Source: Clostridium aminobutyricum (lineage in GTDB: Bacteria; Bacillota; Clostridia; Peptostreptococcales; Anaerovoracaceae). From it: a stretch of DNA of 64,000 nucleotides. Of the stretch, positions 8,696 through 17,374 are shown one piece after another (within the stretch, counting starts at the first letter, position 1; the number at the start of each line of letters is the position of its first letter). The notes under the pieces are model-generated. The model was not told the origin of the DNA. It did not search any database and saw nothing but the letters and a program-made list of their open reading frames with translations. Made by a program: the position numbers and the translations under genes. The stretch covers positions 401,413-465,412 of the forward strand of contig NZ_JAFJZZ010000002.1 in assembly GCF_017255415.1 (NCBI RefSeq). The letters run 5' to 3'.

Positions 8696-8783
8696 ATAAA
8701 ACATATAGATTTTATAAAAATTAAGTGTTGACAAAAATAAAACGCCGTGCTAGTATACCATAAAACATATAGGTTTTATATGG
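8696..8783 (+). promoter_or_regulatory. metY promoter with two copies of a palindromic operator
   Basis: TTGACA (8728-8733), 17 bases and TAGTAT (8751-8756) give a near-consensus promoter. A 20-bp palindrome, ATAAAACATATAGGTTTTAT with 7-bp perfect arms, sits at 8760-8779 over the expected start of transcription. A second copy with one change is at 8696-8715, upstream of the -35. A related sequence lies at the same spot in the nifH-like and transporter promoters. An Rrf2/CymR-type cysteine repressor is a possible binder, by inference only. Confidence 0.7.
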
Positions 8784-8885
8784 ATTAAATCGTACGAAAT
8801 GAAGCAACGGTAAATGACGGAACTCGAAAGCCACGGTAGAGAAAGACTGAACAAGTAAAATTTAAATCATAAAGGAGTGATAAGC
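8784..8885 (+). promoter_or_regulatory. metY leader, unassigned
   Basis: About 100 bases of GC-richer leader between promoter and start, with GCAACGGTAAATGACGG and CTCGAAAGCCACGGTAGAG and ending in AAAGGAG. It looks structured, but I see no S-box, T-box or other leader I can name, and no terminator in it. Confidence 0.3.
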
Positions 8886-10184
8886 ATGAGTAAAATTAAC
8901 GAAAGAAATTTAAAATTTGAAACAAAACAAATTCATATCGGACAGGAGACTGCAGATCCTGCAACAGATGCAAGAGCAGTTCCGATTTATCAAACGACAT
9001 CCTATGTATTTCACAACAGTGAACATGCAGCAGCACGTTTTGGACTTCGTGATGCCGGAAATATCTATGGCAGATTAACCAATCCGACACAGAACGTTTT
9101 TGAACAAAGAATAGCAGCGCTGGAAGGCGGTGTTGCAGCGTTAGGAGTTGCTTCAGGTGCAGCAGCCATTACATATGCTATTCAAAACCTTGCACTGTCA
9201 GGTGATCATATCGTATCTGCAAAGACCATCTATGGCGGAACCTATAACCTCCTTGCACACACATTGCCTCAATACGGAATCACAACAACATTTGTTGATC
9301 CGGAGGAGGAAAATGCTTTTGAAAATGCCATTCAGGATAACACAAAGGCTATTTTTATTGAAACTTTGGGAAATCCGAATTCCAATGTAATTGATATTGA
9401 GGAAGTCGCAAAGATTGCTCATGCACATAAGATACCGCTTATAATCGATAATACGTTCGGAACTCCTTACCTGATTCGCCCTATTGAATATGGTGCTGAT
9501 ATCGTCGTTCATTCCGCTACAAAATTTATTGGCGGACATGGCACGGCAATCGGTGGTGTGATTGTAGACAGCGGTAAATTCGATTGGGAAGCCAGCGGAA
9601 AATTCCCGTCCATTACAGATCCAAATCCAAGCTATCATGGAATAAGCTTTACAAAGGCAGTTGGTGCGGCAGCTTATGTTACAAAAATAAGAGCTATTTT
9701 GCTTCGTGATACAGGGGCAACCATTTCTCCGCAACATGCATTTTTATTCCTGCAGGGATTGGAAACCTTGTCGCTCAGAGTTGAACGGCATGTTGAAAAT
9801 ACAAAAAAAGTTATTGAATATTTGTTGAATCATCCGCTGGTTGAAAAAGTCAATCATCCTTCCTTGGAAAGCAGCGGAAATAAAGAACTCTATGATAAGT
9901 ATTTTCCGAATGGCGGCGGTTCAATTTTTACATTTGAAATTAAAGGCGGCGAAGAAGAGGCTAAGAAATTTATCGATAACCTTCAAATTTTCTCCTTGCT
10001 TGCAAATGTGGCTGATGTAAAGAGTCTTGTTATTCATCCGGCATCCACAACCCATTCACAGCTTACGGCGGAAGAATTGCTTGATCAGGGTATCAAACCG
10101 AATACGGTAAGATTCTCCATCGGAAATGAACATATTGATGACCTTTTATATGATATTGAAGAAGCTTTCGAGTCATTAAAATAA
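8886..10184 (+). CDS. metY: O-acetylhomoserine sulfhydrylase (MetY-type)
   Basis: 432 residues of the Cys/Met metabolism PLP family. It shows the long MetY form with [20 protein letters not shown] at the start, [20 protein letters not shown], the substrate-loop [13 protein letters not shown] and the PLP-lysine motif [10 protein letters not shown]. It joins O-acetylhomoserine with sulfide or methanethiol to give homocysteine or methionine. The frame extends to a GTG at 8877 but AAAGGAG at 8871-8877 serves the ATG at 8886. It opens the nitrogenase-like cluster, and an acetyl-type MetA closes it, so its substrate is made by the same cluster. Confidence 0.9.
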   Translation: MSKINERNLKFETKQIHIGQETADPATDARAVPIYQTTSYVFHNSEHAAARFGLRDAGNIYGRLTNPTQNVFEQRIAALEGGVAALGVASGAAAITYAIQNLALSGDHIVSAKTIYGGTYNLLAHTLPQYGITTTFVDPEEENAFENAIQDNTKAIFIETLGNPNSNVIDIEEVAKIAHAHKIPLIIDNTFGTPYLIRPIEYGADIVVHSATKFIGGHGTAIGGVIVDSGKFDWEASGKFPSITDPNPSYHGISFTKAVGAAAYVTKIRAILLRDTGATISPQHAFLFLQGLETLSLRVERHVENTKKVIEYLLNHPLVEKVNHPSLESSGNKELYDKYFPNGGGSIFTFEIKGGEEEAKKFIDNLQIFSLLANVADVKSLVIHPASTTHSQLTAEELLDQGIKPNTVRFSIGNEHIDDLLYDIEEAFESLK

Positions 10185-10220
10185 AAGGTAAGATGAAGAA
10201 GTAGTTGACTGAATAAACCA

Positions 10221-10270
10221 GAGACTATTTTCAATCCTGTTTTTACAGATTGAAAATAGTCTCTTTTTTT
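10221..10270 (+). terminator. Strong terminator between metY and the first nifD-like gene
   Basis: A perfect 16-bp stem: GAGACTATTTTCAATC, an 11-base loop and the exact reverse complement, followed by seven Ts. It is preceded by GTTGACTGAATAAACCA, a motif seen again near the cluster's other leader terminators. No good promoter was found between it and the nifD-like gene, so regulated read-through is possible. Confidence 0.85.
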
Positions 10271-10338
10271 ATTGAAGTAGGAAATATCGTTTTTTACTTA
10301 AATAAAAAGAAGAATACAGAGTGGCAAAGCCAATTTTT
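10271..10338 (+). repeat. Paired-hairpin intergenic repeat, copy 1
   Basis: Carries the core TAGGAAATATCG in a hairpin loop, then AATAAAAAGAAGAATACAGA and GTGGCAAAGCCAATTTTT. Copies with the same core and order are at 48116 and 53055, and a second-hairpin-only copy at 39379. This copy is the most diverged. Confidence 0.6.
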
Positions 10339-10466
10339 ACGTTGCTTCAATTCGATTCGATTAAAAGATGGCGGGTCTTTAAGTCATCAAAAACTATGAA
10401 AACAAAAGAGAACTGGAAAAAACCGCTTTTTAGAATAGATATAAAAACATGAATGGAGGTATTAAC

Positions 10467-11990
10467 ATGGGTAAAATTAATTTAGCCCCTACTACGGTTG
10501 AAAATCGTGAACAGCGTTTGGGTACGATTATCGCCTGGGACGGCAAAGCGTCAAAACTGGTAGAAGAATCGGGCTATTCTGTACGCGGCTGCGGCAATAA
10601 AAAAGGCAAGGGCTGCGAGCTCTGTGAAATAAAAGGGCCTTTTACACAAGGTTCTGTCTGTAGTGAACAGATGGTAGAATGCCAGGCCGGAAATGTGCGG
10701 GATGCCGTCTTGATTCAGCATTCTCCCATCGGCTGCGCGGTAAGCCAAACCATTTATAATTCGATTTACCGGAACGGCCTTGCTATCCGAGGACTTCCTG
10801 TAGAAAATCTTAAAATTATCTCCACAAACTTGAAGGAAGGCGATATGGTTTTCGGCGGTATTGAAAAACTTGCACAGACGATACGCGACGCTTGGGAAAG
10901 ACATAAACCCAATACAATTTTTATCGGAACCGCCTGCGCCACCGGCATCATCGGGGATGATGTGGACAGTGTCGCCGCCGAATATTCAGAAAAGCTTGGA
11001 ATTCCTGTTGTTCCCCTTCATTGTGAGGGCTTTCGTTCGAAGCATTGGAGTACGGGATTTGATACCACGCAGCATGGCATTCTGAGAAGTATCGTCAGAA
11101 AAAATCCGAAGAAGCAGGAGGATTTGGTCAATGTAATCAACCTCTGGGGTTCCGATGTATTCACCCCTATGCTGAAGGAACTGAATCTGCGTGTGAATTA
11201 TGTTATCGATCTGGCCACCGTTGAAGATTTGGCCCAGATGTCGGAGGCAGCGGCCACCGTCGGTTTTTGCAATACGCTTTCCTCCTATTTAGCACAGGGG
11301 CTGGAACAAAATTTTGGGGTTCCCGAATTGAAAGCACCGCAGCCTTATGGCTTTTCCGGAACGGATGCCTGGCTCCGGGGTCTTGCAAAAATCACCCACC
11401 GGGAAGAGCTTTGCGAAGCTTACATAAAAAGAGAGCGGGAGCGTTTAGCCCCTAAAGTGGAAGAGCTGAGGAAAAAGCTTAAAGGGGTAAAAGGATACGT
11501 TGCCACAGGCTCTGCTTATTCTCACGGGTTGATTACCGTTTTAAGAGAACTGGGCATCGAGGTGAACGGCTCTTTGGTCTTTCATCATGATCCGATTTAT
11601 GACAGTGAAGATCCGATACAGGATTCCCTGGCTTATCTTGTAAATAATTACGGCGATGTGGAAAATTTCAGTGTCAGCAACAGGCAGCCGCATCAGCTTT
11701 ATGCTCTGCTTAAAAAGGCGAAGCCGGACTTTTTATTAATACGGCATAATGGACTTGCACCTCTTGCCTCCCGTCTGGGTATTCCCGCTGCGCCTCTCGG
11801 AGACGAACATATTGCAGTAGGGTATGAAGGTATTGTCAATCTGGGTGAAGCAATTATATCCGTTTTACAGCGAAAAAAATTCCACGAGGATCTGGCACAG
11901 CATGTCAAGCTGCCTTACACAAAATGGTGGCTCAGTCAGGAAGATCCCTATATCCTTGCAAAAAATCCGGAACTCATCTATCAAGATTAA
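10467..11990 (+). CDS. NifD-like catalytic subunit, copy 1 (methylthio-alkane reductase-like)
   Basis: 507 residues of the nitrogenase component 1 alpha family. C42 (RGCG), C90 (HSPIGCA) and C157 (GTACATGIIGDD) match the P-cluster ligands of NifD. C268 (VGFCNTLSSYL) and about H448 (GDEHIAVGYEG) match the cofactor ligands Cys275 and His442. HCEGFRS is kept, but the following residues put Trp194 and Phe198 where NifD has Gln191 and His195. A 22-residue insert between C42 and C90 adds C50, C53, C65 and C72. The frame extends to 10449, but GGAGGT at 10454-10459 serves the ATG at 10467. Substrate is inferred from context; it is not a dinitrogenase. Confidence 0.85.
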   Translation: MGKINLAPTTVENREQRLGTIIAWDGKASKLVEESGYSVRGCGNKKGKGCELCEIKGPFTQGSVCSEQMVECQAGNVRDAVLIQHSPIGCAVSQTIYNSIYRNGLAIRGLPVENLKIISTNLKEGDMVFGGIEKLAQTIRDAWERHKPNTIFIGTACATGIIGDDVDSVAAEYSEKLGIPVVPLHCEGFRSKHWSTGFDTTQHGILRSIVRKNPKKQEDLVNVINLWGSDVFTPMLKELNLRVNYVIDLATVEDLAQMSEAAATVGFCNTLSSYLAQGLEQNFGVPELKAPQPYGFSGTDAWLRGLAKITHREELCEAYIKRERERLAPKVEELRKKLKGVKGYVATGSAYSHGLITVLRELGIEVNGSLVFHHDPIYDSEDPIQDSLAYLVNNYGDVENFSVSNRQPHQLYALLKKAKPDFLLIRHNGLAPLASRLGIPAAPLGDEHIAVGYEGIVNLGEAIISVLQRKKFHEDLAQHVKLPYTKWWLSQEDPYILAKNPELIYQD

Positions 11991-12009
11991 TCATGGAGGT
12001 TAAATAAAT

Positions 12010-13365
12010 ATGTCAAAGGTTGAAATTTCATATGAAGATCAAAAAACAAATTCAATCAGCCGGCCGCGGTATGGCTGCTCTATCGGCGCTATGTATTCCG
12101 CAAGCGCCATTCCCGGAGTGGTTCCTATTGTGCATTGCGGACCCGGTTGTGCCGATAAACAATATACAAATCTGGCTTTTTACAACGGATTTCAAGGAGG
12201 CGGCTATGGCGGCGGAGCGGTTCCTCCCAGCGTGAACGCTTCGGAAAAAGAAGTTGTGTTTGGCGGCAATGAGCGGCTGGAAGAACTGATACAAGCGTCC
12301 ATAAAGGTCATTGATGCGGATTTATTTGTCGTACTTACAGGTTGCATTTCCGACCTTGTGGGGGACGATGTGCCGTCCGTTGTAACAAAATTTCAAGAAA
12401 AAGGTGTTCCGATCGTTTATGCCGAAACAGGCGGATTCAAAGGAAATAATTATACAGGTCATGAATTGGTGACGAAGGCAATTATTGATCAATATGTAGG
12501 AGACTATGAAGGGCAAAAGAAAAAGAACGTAGTGAATGTCTGGACGGAGCTTCCTTACCAAAATCCATTTTGGCGGGGTGATCTTTCTGAAATCAAGCGC
12601 GTTCTTGAGGGCATAGGGTTGAAGGTTAATATTTTATTCGGTCATGATTCAAAGGGTATTAAGGAATGGAATGAAATTCCCAAGGCGCAGTTTAATTTAG
12701 TCCTTTCAACCTGGCTTGGTCTGCAAACGGCAGAACATCTTGAGAAAAAATACGATCAGCCGTTTTTACATATACCGGCTATCCCTATCGGAGCAAAGGC
12801 AACGTCTGAGTTTCTAAGAAAAGTATCAGACTTTGCAGGAGTGGATTCGAAAAAAACAGAAAAATTCATTCAAAAAGAAGAAAAACACTATTACAAATAT
12901 TTGGAGGACTTTTCTGATTTCTATGCAGAATATTGGTGGGGGGTTCCTTCAAAATTTGCTGTATTGGGTGAAAGCAGCTATAATTTGGCCCTTACAAAAT
13001 TCCTTGTCAACCAGCTGGGATTGATTCCGGTTAAACAAATTATAACGGAAAACCCTCCGGAAGAATACAAGGACAGTATTCGAAAAGAATTTGCAAACAT
13101 CGCAGAGGATGTCAGCGTCATTCCTCTCTTTTTGGAAGACGGGTATCTAGTGGAGCAAGCCCTCCTCAATTCAGAGGAGAAACCTGCTATTATTTTAGGA
13201 ACAACCTGGGATCGGGATGCAGCAAAACAGCTGGGTGGAAATATTGTTGAAATCGGCTTCCCTTCCTCCTATGAAGTAGTTTTATCAAGAGCAAACGTGG
13301 GATATAAAGGGGCGTTGTCCTTACTTGAAAAAATATTTACGATTGCCATCAGCGCAAGCGCTTAA
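12010..13365 (+). CDS. NifK-like subunit (methylthio-alkane reductase-like)
   Basis: 451 residues of the nitrogenase component 1 beta family, shorter than NifK (about 520). Cysteines 23 (YGCSIGA), 47 (HCGPGCADKQ) and 112 (TGCISDLVGDD) correspond to the three beta-side P-cluster ligands. There is a Gly-rich stretch GGGYGGGAVPP at about 63-73. It should pair with the NifD-like protein into the catalytic heterotetramer that receives electrons from the NifH-like protein. It lies 19 bases after copy 1 with a GGAGG site and before copy 2, an unusual D-K-D order with only one K gene. Confidence 0.85.
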   Translation: MSKVEISYEDQKTNSISRPRYGCSIGAMYSASAIPGVVPIVHCGPGCADKQYTNLAFYNGFQGGGYGGGAVPPSVNASEKEVVFGGNERLEELIQASIKVIDADLFVVLTGCISDLVGDDVPSVVTKFQEKGVPIVYAETGGFKGNNYTGHELVTKAIIDQYVGDYEGQKKKNVVNVWTELPYQNPFWRGDLSEIKRVLEGIGLKVNILFGHDSKGIKEWNEIPKAQFNLVLSTWLGLQTAEHLEKKYDQPFLHIPAIPIGAKATSEFLRKVSDFAGVDSKKTEKFIQKEEKHYYKYLEDFSDFYAEYWWGVPSKFAVLGESSYNLALTKFLVNQLGLIPVKQIITENPPEEYKDSIRKEFANIAEDVSVIPLFLEDGYLVEQALLNSEEKPAIILGTTWDRDAAKQLGGNIVEIGFPSSYEVVLSRANVGYKGALSLLEKIFTIAISASA

Positions 13366-13370
13366 CTGGA

Positions 13371-13399
13371 AGCTGCATTCCGCCCAATAGAATGCAGCT
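13371..13399 (+). other. Intercistronic stem-loop between nifK-like and second nifD-like
   Basis: AGCTGCATTC, nine bases and GAATGCAGCT make a perfect 10-bp stem without a T-run, just after the nifK-like stop. It may stabilise or process the message. Confidence 0.6.
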
Positions 13400-13433
13400 G
13401 CTAGCACACAAGAATAGGAAGGGAGGAATGGAC

Positions 13434-14957
13434 ATGGGTAAAATTAATTTAGCTCCTACCACAGTTGAAAATCGTGAACAGCGTTTGGGTACGATTATCG
13501 CCTGGGACGGCAAAGCATCAAAACTGGTTGAAGAATCGGGCTATTCCGCGCGTGGCTGCGGCAATAAAAAAGGCAAGGGCTGCGAGCTTTGCGAAATAAA
13601 AGGGCCTTTTACGCAAGGTTCTGTCTGTAGTGAACAGATGATAGAATGCCAGGCCGGAAATGTGCGGGATGCCGTCTTGATTCAACATTCTCCCATCGGC
13701 TGCGCGGTGAGTCAAGCAGTCAACAATTCGGTTTATAGGAATGGACTTGCCATGAGAGGCCTTCCTGTGGAAAACGTTAAAATCATTTCCACAAACTTGA
13801 AGGAAGAGGATATGGTTTTCGGCGGTATTGAAAAACTTGCACAGTCGGTACGGGATGCATGGGAGCGCTATCAGCCCAATACGATTTTTATCGGAACCGC
13901 CTGCGCCACCGGCATCATCGGGGATGATGTGGACAGTGTCGCCGCCGAATATTCAGAAAAGCTTGGAATTCCTGTTGTTCCCCTTCATTGTGAGGGCTTT
14001 CGTTCGAAGCATTGGAGTACGGGATTTGATACCACGCAGCATGGCATTCTGAGAAGTATCGTCAGAAAAAATCCGAAGAAGCAGGAGGATTTGGTCAATG
14101 TAATCAACCTCTGGGGTTCCGATGTATTCACCCCTATGCTGAAGGAACTGAATCTGCGTGTGAATTATGTTATCGATCTGGCCACCGTTGAAGATTTGGC
14201 CCAGATGTCGGAGGCAGCGGCCACCGTCGGTTTTTGCAATACGCTTTCCTCCTATTTAGCACAGGGGCTGGAACAAAATTTTGGGGTTCCCGAATTGAAA
14301 GCACCGCAGCCTTATGGCTTTTCCGGAACGGATGCCTGGCTCCGGGGTCTTGCAAAAATCACCCACCGGGAAGAGCTTTGCGAGGCTTACATAAAAAGAG
14401 AGCGGGAGCGTTTAACCCCTAAAGTGGAAGAGCTGAGAAAAAAACTAAAGGGCGTAAGGGGATATGTCGCAACAGGCTCTGCTTATTCTCACGGGTTGAT
14501 TACCGTTTTAAGAGAACTGGGCATCGAGGTGAACGGCTCTCTGGTCTTTCATCATGATCCAATTTATGACAGTGAAGATCCGATACAGGATTCCCTGGCT
14601 TATCTTGTAAATAATTACGGCGATATAGAAGCTTTTAGTGTCAGCAACAGGCAGCCGCATCAGCTTTATGCCTTGCTTAAAAAGTCAAAGCCGGACTTTT
14701 TATTAATACGGCATGGTGGACTTGCGCCTCTTGCCTCCCGTCTGGGTATTCCTGCTGCGCCTCTCGGAGACGAACATATTGCAGTAGGGTATGAAGGTAT
14801 TGTCAATCTGGGTAAAGCAATTTTGTCCGTTTTACAGAGAAGAAAATTCCATGAGGATCTGGCACAGCATGTCAAGCTGCCCTACACAAAATGGTGGCTC
14901 AGTCAGGAGGATCCCTATATCCTTGCCAAAAACCCGGATCTTATCTATCAAGCTTAG
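13434..14957 (+). CDS. NifD-like catalytic subunit, copy 2
   Basis: 507 residues, the same length as copy 1, with 24 amino-acid differences by my count (about 95% identity). All cluster-binding cysteines and the C-terminal His are kept, as are the Cys-rich insert and the Trp/Phe at the nitrogenase Gln191/His195 positions. Differences gather in residues 39-147 and after 340; bases 13884-14383 are identical to 10917-11416. GGGAGG at 13421-13426 serves the ATG at 13434; upstream in-frame starts are not needed. It may be an alternative catalytic subunit or the partner of a different K, or a scaffold (NifE role). The sequence does not decide. Confidence 0.85.
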   Translation: MGKINLAPTTVENREQRLGTIIAWDGKASKLVEESGYSARGCGNKKGKGCELCEIKGPFTQGSVCSEQMIECQAGNVRDAVLIQHSPIGCAVSQAVNNSVYRNGLAMRGLPVENVKIISTNLKEEDMVFGGIEKLAQSVRDAWERYQPNTIFIGTACATGIIGDDVDSVAAEYSEKLGIPVVPLHCEGFRSKHWSTGFDTTQHGILRSIVRKNPKKQEDLVNVINLWGSDVFTPMLKELNLRVNYVIDLATVEDLAQMSEAAATVGFCNTLSSYLAQGLEQNFGVPELKAPQPYGFSGTDAWLRGLAKITHREELCEAYIKRERERLTPKVEELRKKLKGVRGYVATGSAYSHGLITVLRELGIEVNGSLVFHHDPIYDSEDPIQDSLAYLVNNYGDIEAFSVSNRQPHQLYALLKKSKPDFLLIRHGGLAPLASRLGIPAAPLGDEHIAVGYEGIVNLGKAILSVLQRRKFHEDLAQHVKLPYTKWWLSQEDPYILAKNPDLIYQA

Positions 14958-15011
14958 CCGCTTATCCTCATAGGAACAGCAAGGTATGGTAAACAGAAAG
15001 AAGGGATATGG

Positions 15012-16199
15012 ATGTTAGATAAAACGAATGTAAGTTTTTTAACAAAGTGCGTTCATGCGGGCAATGAGATTGACAGAGAAACAGGAGCCATCAGGCGTCC
15101 GCTGACTATGGCCAACAGCTACCGGCTTCCGGAGGATGCATCGAATTTGAACTGGAGTGATTCAAGTCAATTGATCTATACGCGAAATACTTCTGCCAAC
15201 CAGATTTATCTTCAGGAAAAACTGGCGGCTTTGGAAGAGGGAGAAGACTGCGTGGTGCTGGGAAGCGGCGTTTCAGCTCTGGCCGGTGTATTTTTTACAT
15301 TTTTGGATCAGGATTCGCATATCATTTGTTCCAATGTGTCTTATATAGCGGTTTACCGGTTGCTTCAGGAATATTTCCCGGCTAAATTCGGAATAAAAAC
15401 CAGTCTGGTGGATACGGCAAACCTTGATGAAATCAGAAAGTCGATTCAACCAAATACGAAGATTATACACATTGAGACACCGGGAAATCCGACCACCAGA
15501 GTCAGCGATATTGAAGAAATATCAAAAATCGCGAAGAAAGCCGGTGCCTTGCTGACCGTAGACAGCACCTTTGCGTCTCCTTATTTGCAGAAGCCTTTGG
15601 CTTTGGGTGCCGACCTTGTCATACATAGCTTGACCAAGTATATCAACGGGCATGGGGATGCGATGGGAGGAGCCGTGATTGGGCGAAAGGCGCTCATTGA
15701 TAAAATCAAAAATCAGGCCATGGTCAATTTAGGCGGCGTAATCAGCCCGTTTAATGCATGGATGATTATGAGGGGGGTTGTGACGCTTCCTTTAAGGATG
15801 AAGCAGCACAGCGAAAGTGCATTAAAAATAGCGCACTTTCTCGAAAATAATCCGTCAGTCCGGTTTGTCGCTTATCCCGGTTTGGAAAGCCATCCGCAGC
15901 ACGCCATTGCAACGAAACAAATGACGATGTTTTCCGGTGTGATTTCCTTTGGATTGAAGGCGGATGCACAGACACATAACCGATTTATCAACGCGTTGGA
16001 ATTGATTATACCGGCTGTATCTATCGGACATGATGAGAGTTTGATTGTTTATGTAGGACCAACTGATGAGCGAAACCACTTTTATCCCGAAGAGTTCAAA
16101 GAGGGACACTTACGCTTTAGTGTCGGCTTAGAAAGTGCGGACGATATTATTCGTGACTTGAAGCAAGCTTTGGTTCAATGCGGGCTGAAGGCTGAATAA
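15012..16199 (+). CDS. Cys/Met metabolism PLP enzyme (cystathionine gamma-synthase / gamma-lyase type)
   Basis: 395 residues, fold type I PLP enzyme of the MetB/MetC/MGL group. Motifs: YTRNTSANQIYLQEKLAALE, VLGSGVSALAGV, the IETPGNPTTRVSDI segment, DSTFASPYLQKPL and the PLP lysine in HSLTKYINGHGD. A tyrosine (SYIAVYRLL) sits near the position of the active-site Tyr of gamma-lyases. It could make cystathionine, or release or fix methanethiol, which would suit the cluster. Exact reaction cannot be read from the sequence. It follows nifD-like copy 2 by 54 bases, likely in the same message; AAGGG lies just upstream of the start. Confidence 0.78.
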   Translation: MLDKTNVSFLTKCVHAGNEIDRETGAIRRPLTMANSYRLPEDASNLNWSDSSQLIYTRNTSANQIYLQEKLAALEEGEDCVVLGSGVSALAGVFFTFLDQDSHIICSNVSYIAVYRLLQEYFPAKFGIKTSLVDTANLDEIRKSIQPNTKIIHIETPGNPTTRVSDIEEISKIAKKAGALLTVDSTFASPYLQKPLALGADLVIHSLTKYINGHGDAMGGAVIGRKALIDKIKNQAMVNLGGVISPFNAWMIMRGVVTLPLRMKQHSESALKIAHFLENNPSVRFVAYPGLESHPQHAIATKQMTMFSGVISFGLKADAQTHNRFINALELIIPAVSIGHDESLIVYVGPTDERNHFYPEEFKEGHLRFSVGLESADDIIRDLKQALVQCGLKAE

Positions 16200-16231
16200 T
16201 GCCGGATGACAAGCAAAATGCAGAATACATA

Positions 16232-16292
16232 TTGACAAGGGATTTCATTTTAACATAAGATTATTATAATAAAACAAATAGGAATACTTTAA
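16232..16292 (+). promoter_or_regulatory. nifH-like promoter and operator
   Basis: TTGACA (16232-16237), 18 bases and TAAGAT (16256-16261), followed at the expected +1 by AAAACAAATAGGAATACTTT (16271-16290). This repeats the plan of the metY and transporter promoters, whose shared core is AAAAC, a few A/T, then ATAGG and an AT-rich half. Confidence 0.6.
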
Positions 16293-16327
16293 TAAATAGA
16301 TTTTAATCGAGATTAACCAGAAAACTG

Positions 16328-16367
16328 GAGACTGGATTTACTTTAGTGTAGATGTAGTCTCTTTTTA
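16328..16367 (+). terminator. Leader terminator (attenuator) before the nifH-like gene
   Basis: GAGACTGGATTTAC and GTAGATGTAGTCTC pair over 14 positions with one mismatch and two G-U pairs, followed by TTTTTATTT. It lies after the promoter and 44 bases before the start codon, so it sits inside the 5' leader. Just upstream CCAGAAAACTGG can fold on itself and overlaps the 5' arm, a possible competing structure. Confidence 0.7.
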
Positions 16368-16410
16368 TTTACGTGACAAAGGATTAAAAGAATGAATGGA
16401 GGAAAGAAAG

Positions 16411-17286
16411 ATGGCTAAGAAAATTAAGCAAATCGCGATATATGGGAAAGGAGGAATTGGGAAATCCACTACGACTTCTAACATTTCGGCCGCGTTGTCC
16501 ACCATGGGGTATAAAGTGATGCAGTTTGGATGCGATCCAAAAAGTGACTCAACCAATACGCTGCGGGACGGGACGTATATTCCGACTGTTTTGGATACCC
16601 TTCGTGAAAAAAATAAAGTTAATGCACATGATGTTATCTTTGGAGGTTTCAATGGGATACATTGTGTAGAAGCAGGAGGACCGGCACCCGGAGTTGGTTG
16701 TGCGGGAAGAGGAATCATAACCGCCGTGCAGCTTTTTAAAGAACAGCGGATCTTTGAAGAATTGGACTTGGATGTTGTTATCTATGACGTATTGGGAGAT
16801 GTTGTCTGTGGAGGTTTTGCGGTACCTGTCCGAGAAGGAATCGCTGAACATGTATTTACAGTTTCCTCCTCCGACTTTATGGCGGTGTATGCAGCCAACA
16901 ATTTATTTAAGGGGATACAAAAATATTCCAATTCGGGCGGTGCGCTGCTGGGAGGCGTGATAGCCAATTCTATTAACCAACCGTATTCAAAAGAGATCAT
17001 TGATGATTTTGTGGCTCGAACAAATACACAGGTTATGGAATATGTACCGCGCTCGGTAACGGTCACTCAAAGTGAATTACAGGGAAAAACCACCATAGAA
17101 GCGGCTCCTGACTCTGAACAGGCAAAAATATATAAAAGATTGGCGGCCAGAATTGCTGACCATACGGATTCAAAAGTACCTTCACCACTAAGTATTGAAG
17201 AGCTCAAACATTGGGCGGCAAAATGGGGAGATCATCTGTTAGCGTTAGAATCGGGTCAAGTGACTTCAAGTGCTGAAGCCATTTAA
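16411..17286 (+). CDS. NifH-like reductase (iron protein of the nitrogenase-like system)
   Basis: 291 residues, typical for NifH. P-loop GKGGIGKS at 12-19, switch region CDPKSDSTN at 41-49, and the two cysteines that bridge the dimer's [4Fe-4S] cluster: C97 in GVGCAGRG and C133 in GDVVCGGF. Arg100, the ADP-ribosylation site in NifH, is present. It would deliver electrons with ATP hydrolysis to the D/K proteins. The frame runs up to 16396, but GGAGG at 16399-16403 serves the ATG at 16411. It has its own promoter and attenuator, separate from D-K-D. Confidence 0.9.
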   Translation: MAKKIKQIAIYGKGGIGKSTTTSNISAALSTMGYKVMQFGCDPKSDSTNTLRDGTYIPTVLDTLREKNKVNAHDVIFGGFNGIHCVEAGGPAPGVGCAGRGIITAVQLFKEQRIFEELDLDVVIYDVLGDVVCGGFAVPVREGIAEHVFTVSSSDFMAVYAANNLFKGIQKYSNSGGALLGGVIANSINQPYSKEIIDDFVARTNTQVMEYVPRSVTVTQSELQGKTTIEAAPDSEQAKIYKRLAARIADHTDSKVPSPLSIEELKHWAAKWGDHLLALESGQVTSSAEAI

Positions 17287-17374
17287 TCCAATGGAAGCTT
17301 TAAGGCCTGATGATAATGTAGAAAACGTAAAGTTTGTCAAAGGATTTATTTTCAGAAAAAATATAAAGTAAGGC

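Noticed and set aside
8784..8885. SAM, T-box or c-di-GMP riboswitch in the metY leader
   Set aside because: The stretch CTCGAAAGCCACGG recalls part of a c-di-GMP-I riboswitch, but the second half is missing, and neither S-box nor T-box signatures are present.
11203..11455. Antisense and overlapping frames repeated in both NifD-like genes
   Set aside because: They are shadows of the duplicated coding sequence; same frames recur at 14170-14422 only because the DNA is identical.
10467..17286. Annotation of the D, K and H genes as a true molybdenum nitrogenase (nifHDK)
   Set aside because: Trp and Phe replace the Gln191 and His195 positions of NifD, the K subunit is short, no nifE, nifN, nifB or nifV is nearby, and all neighbours are sulfur or methionine genes.
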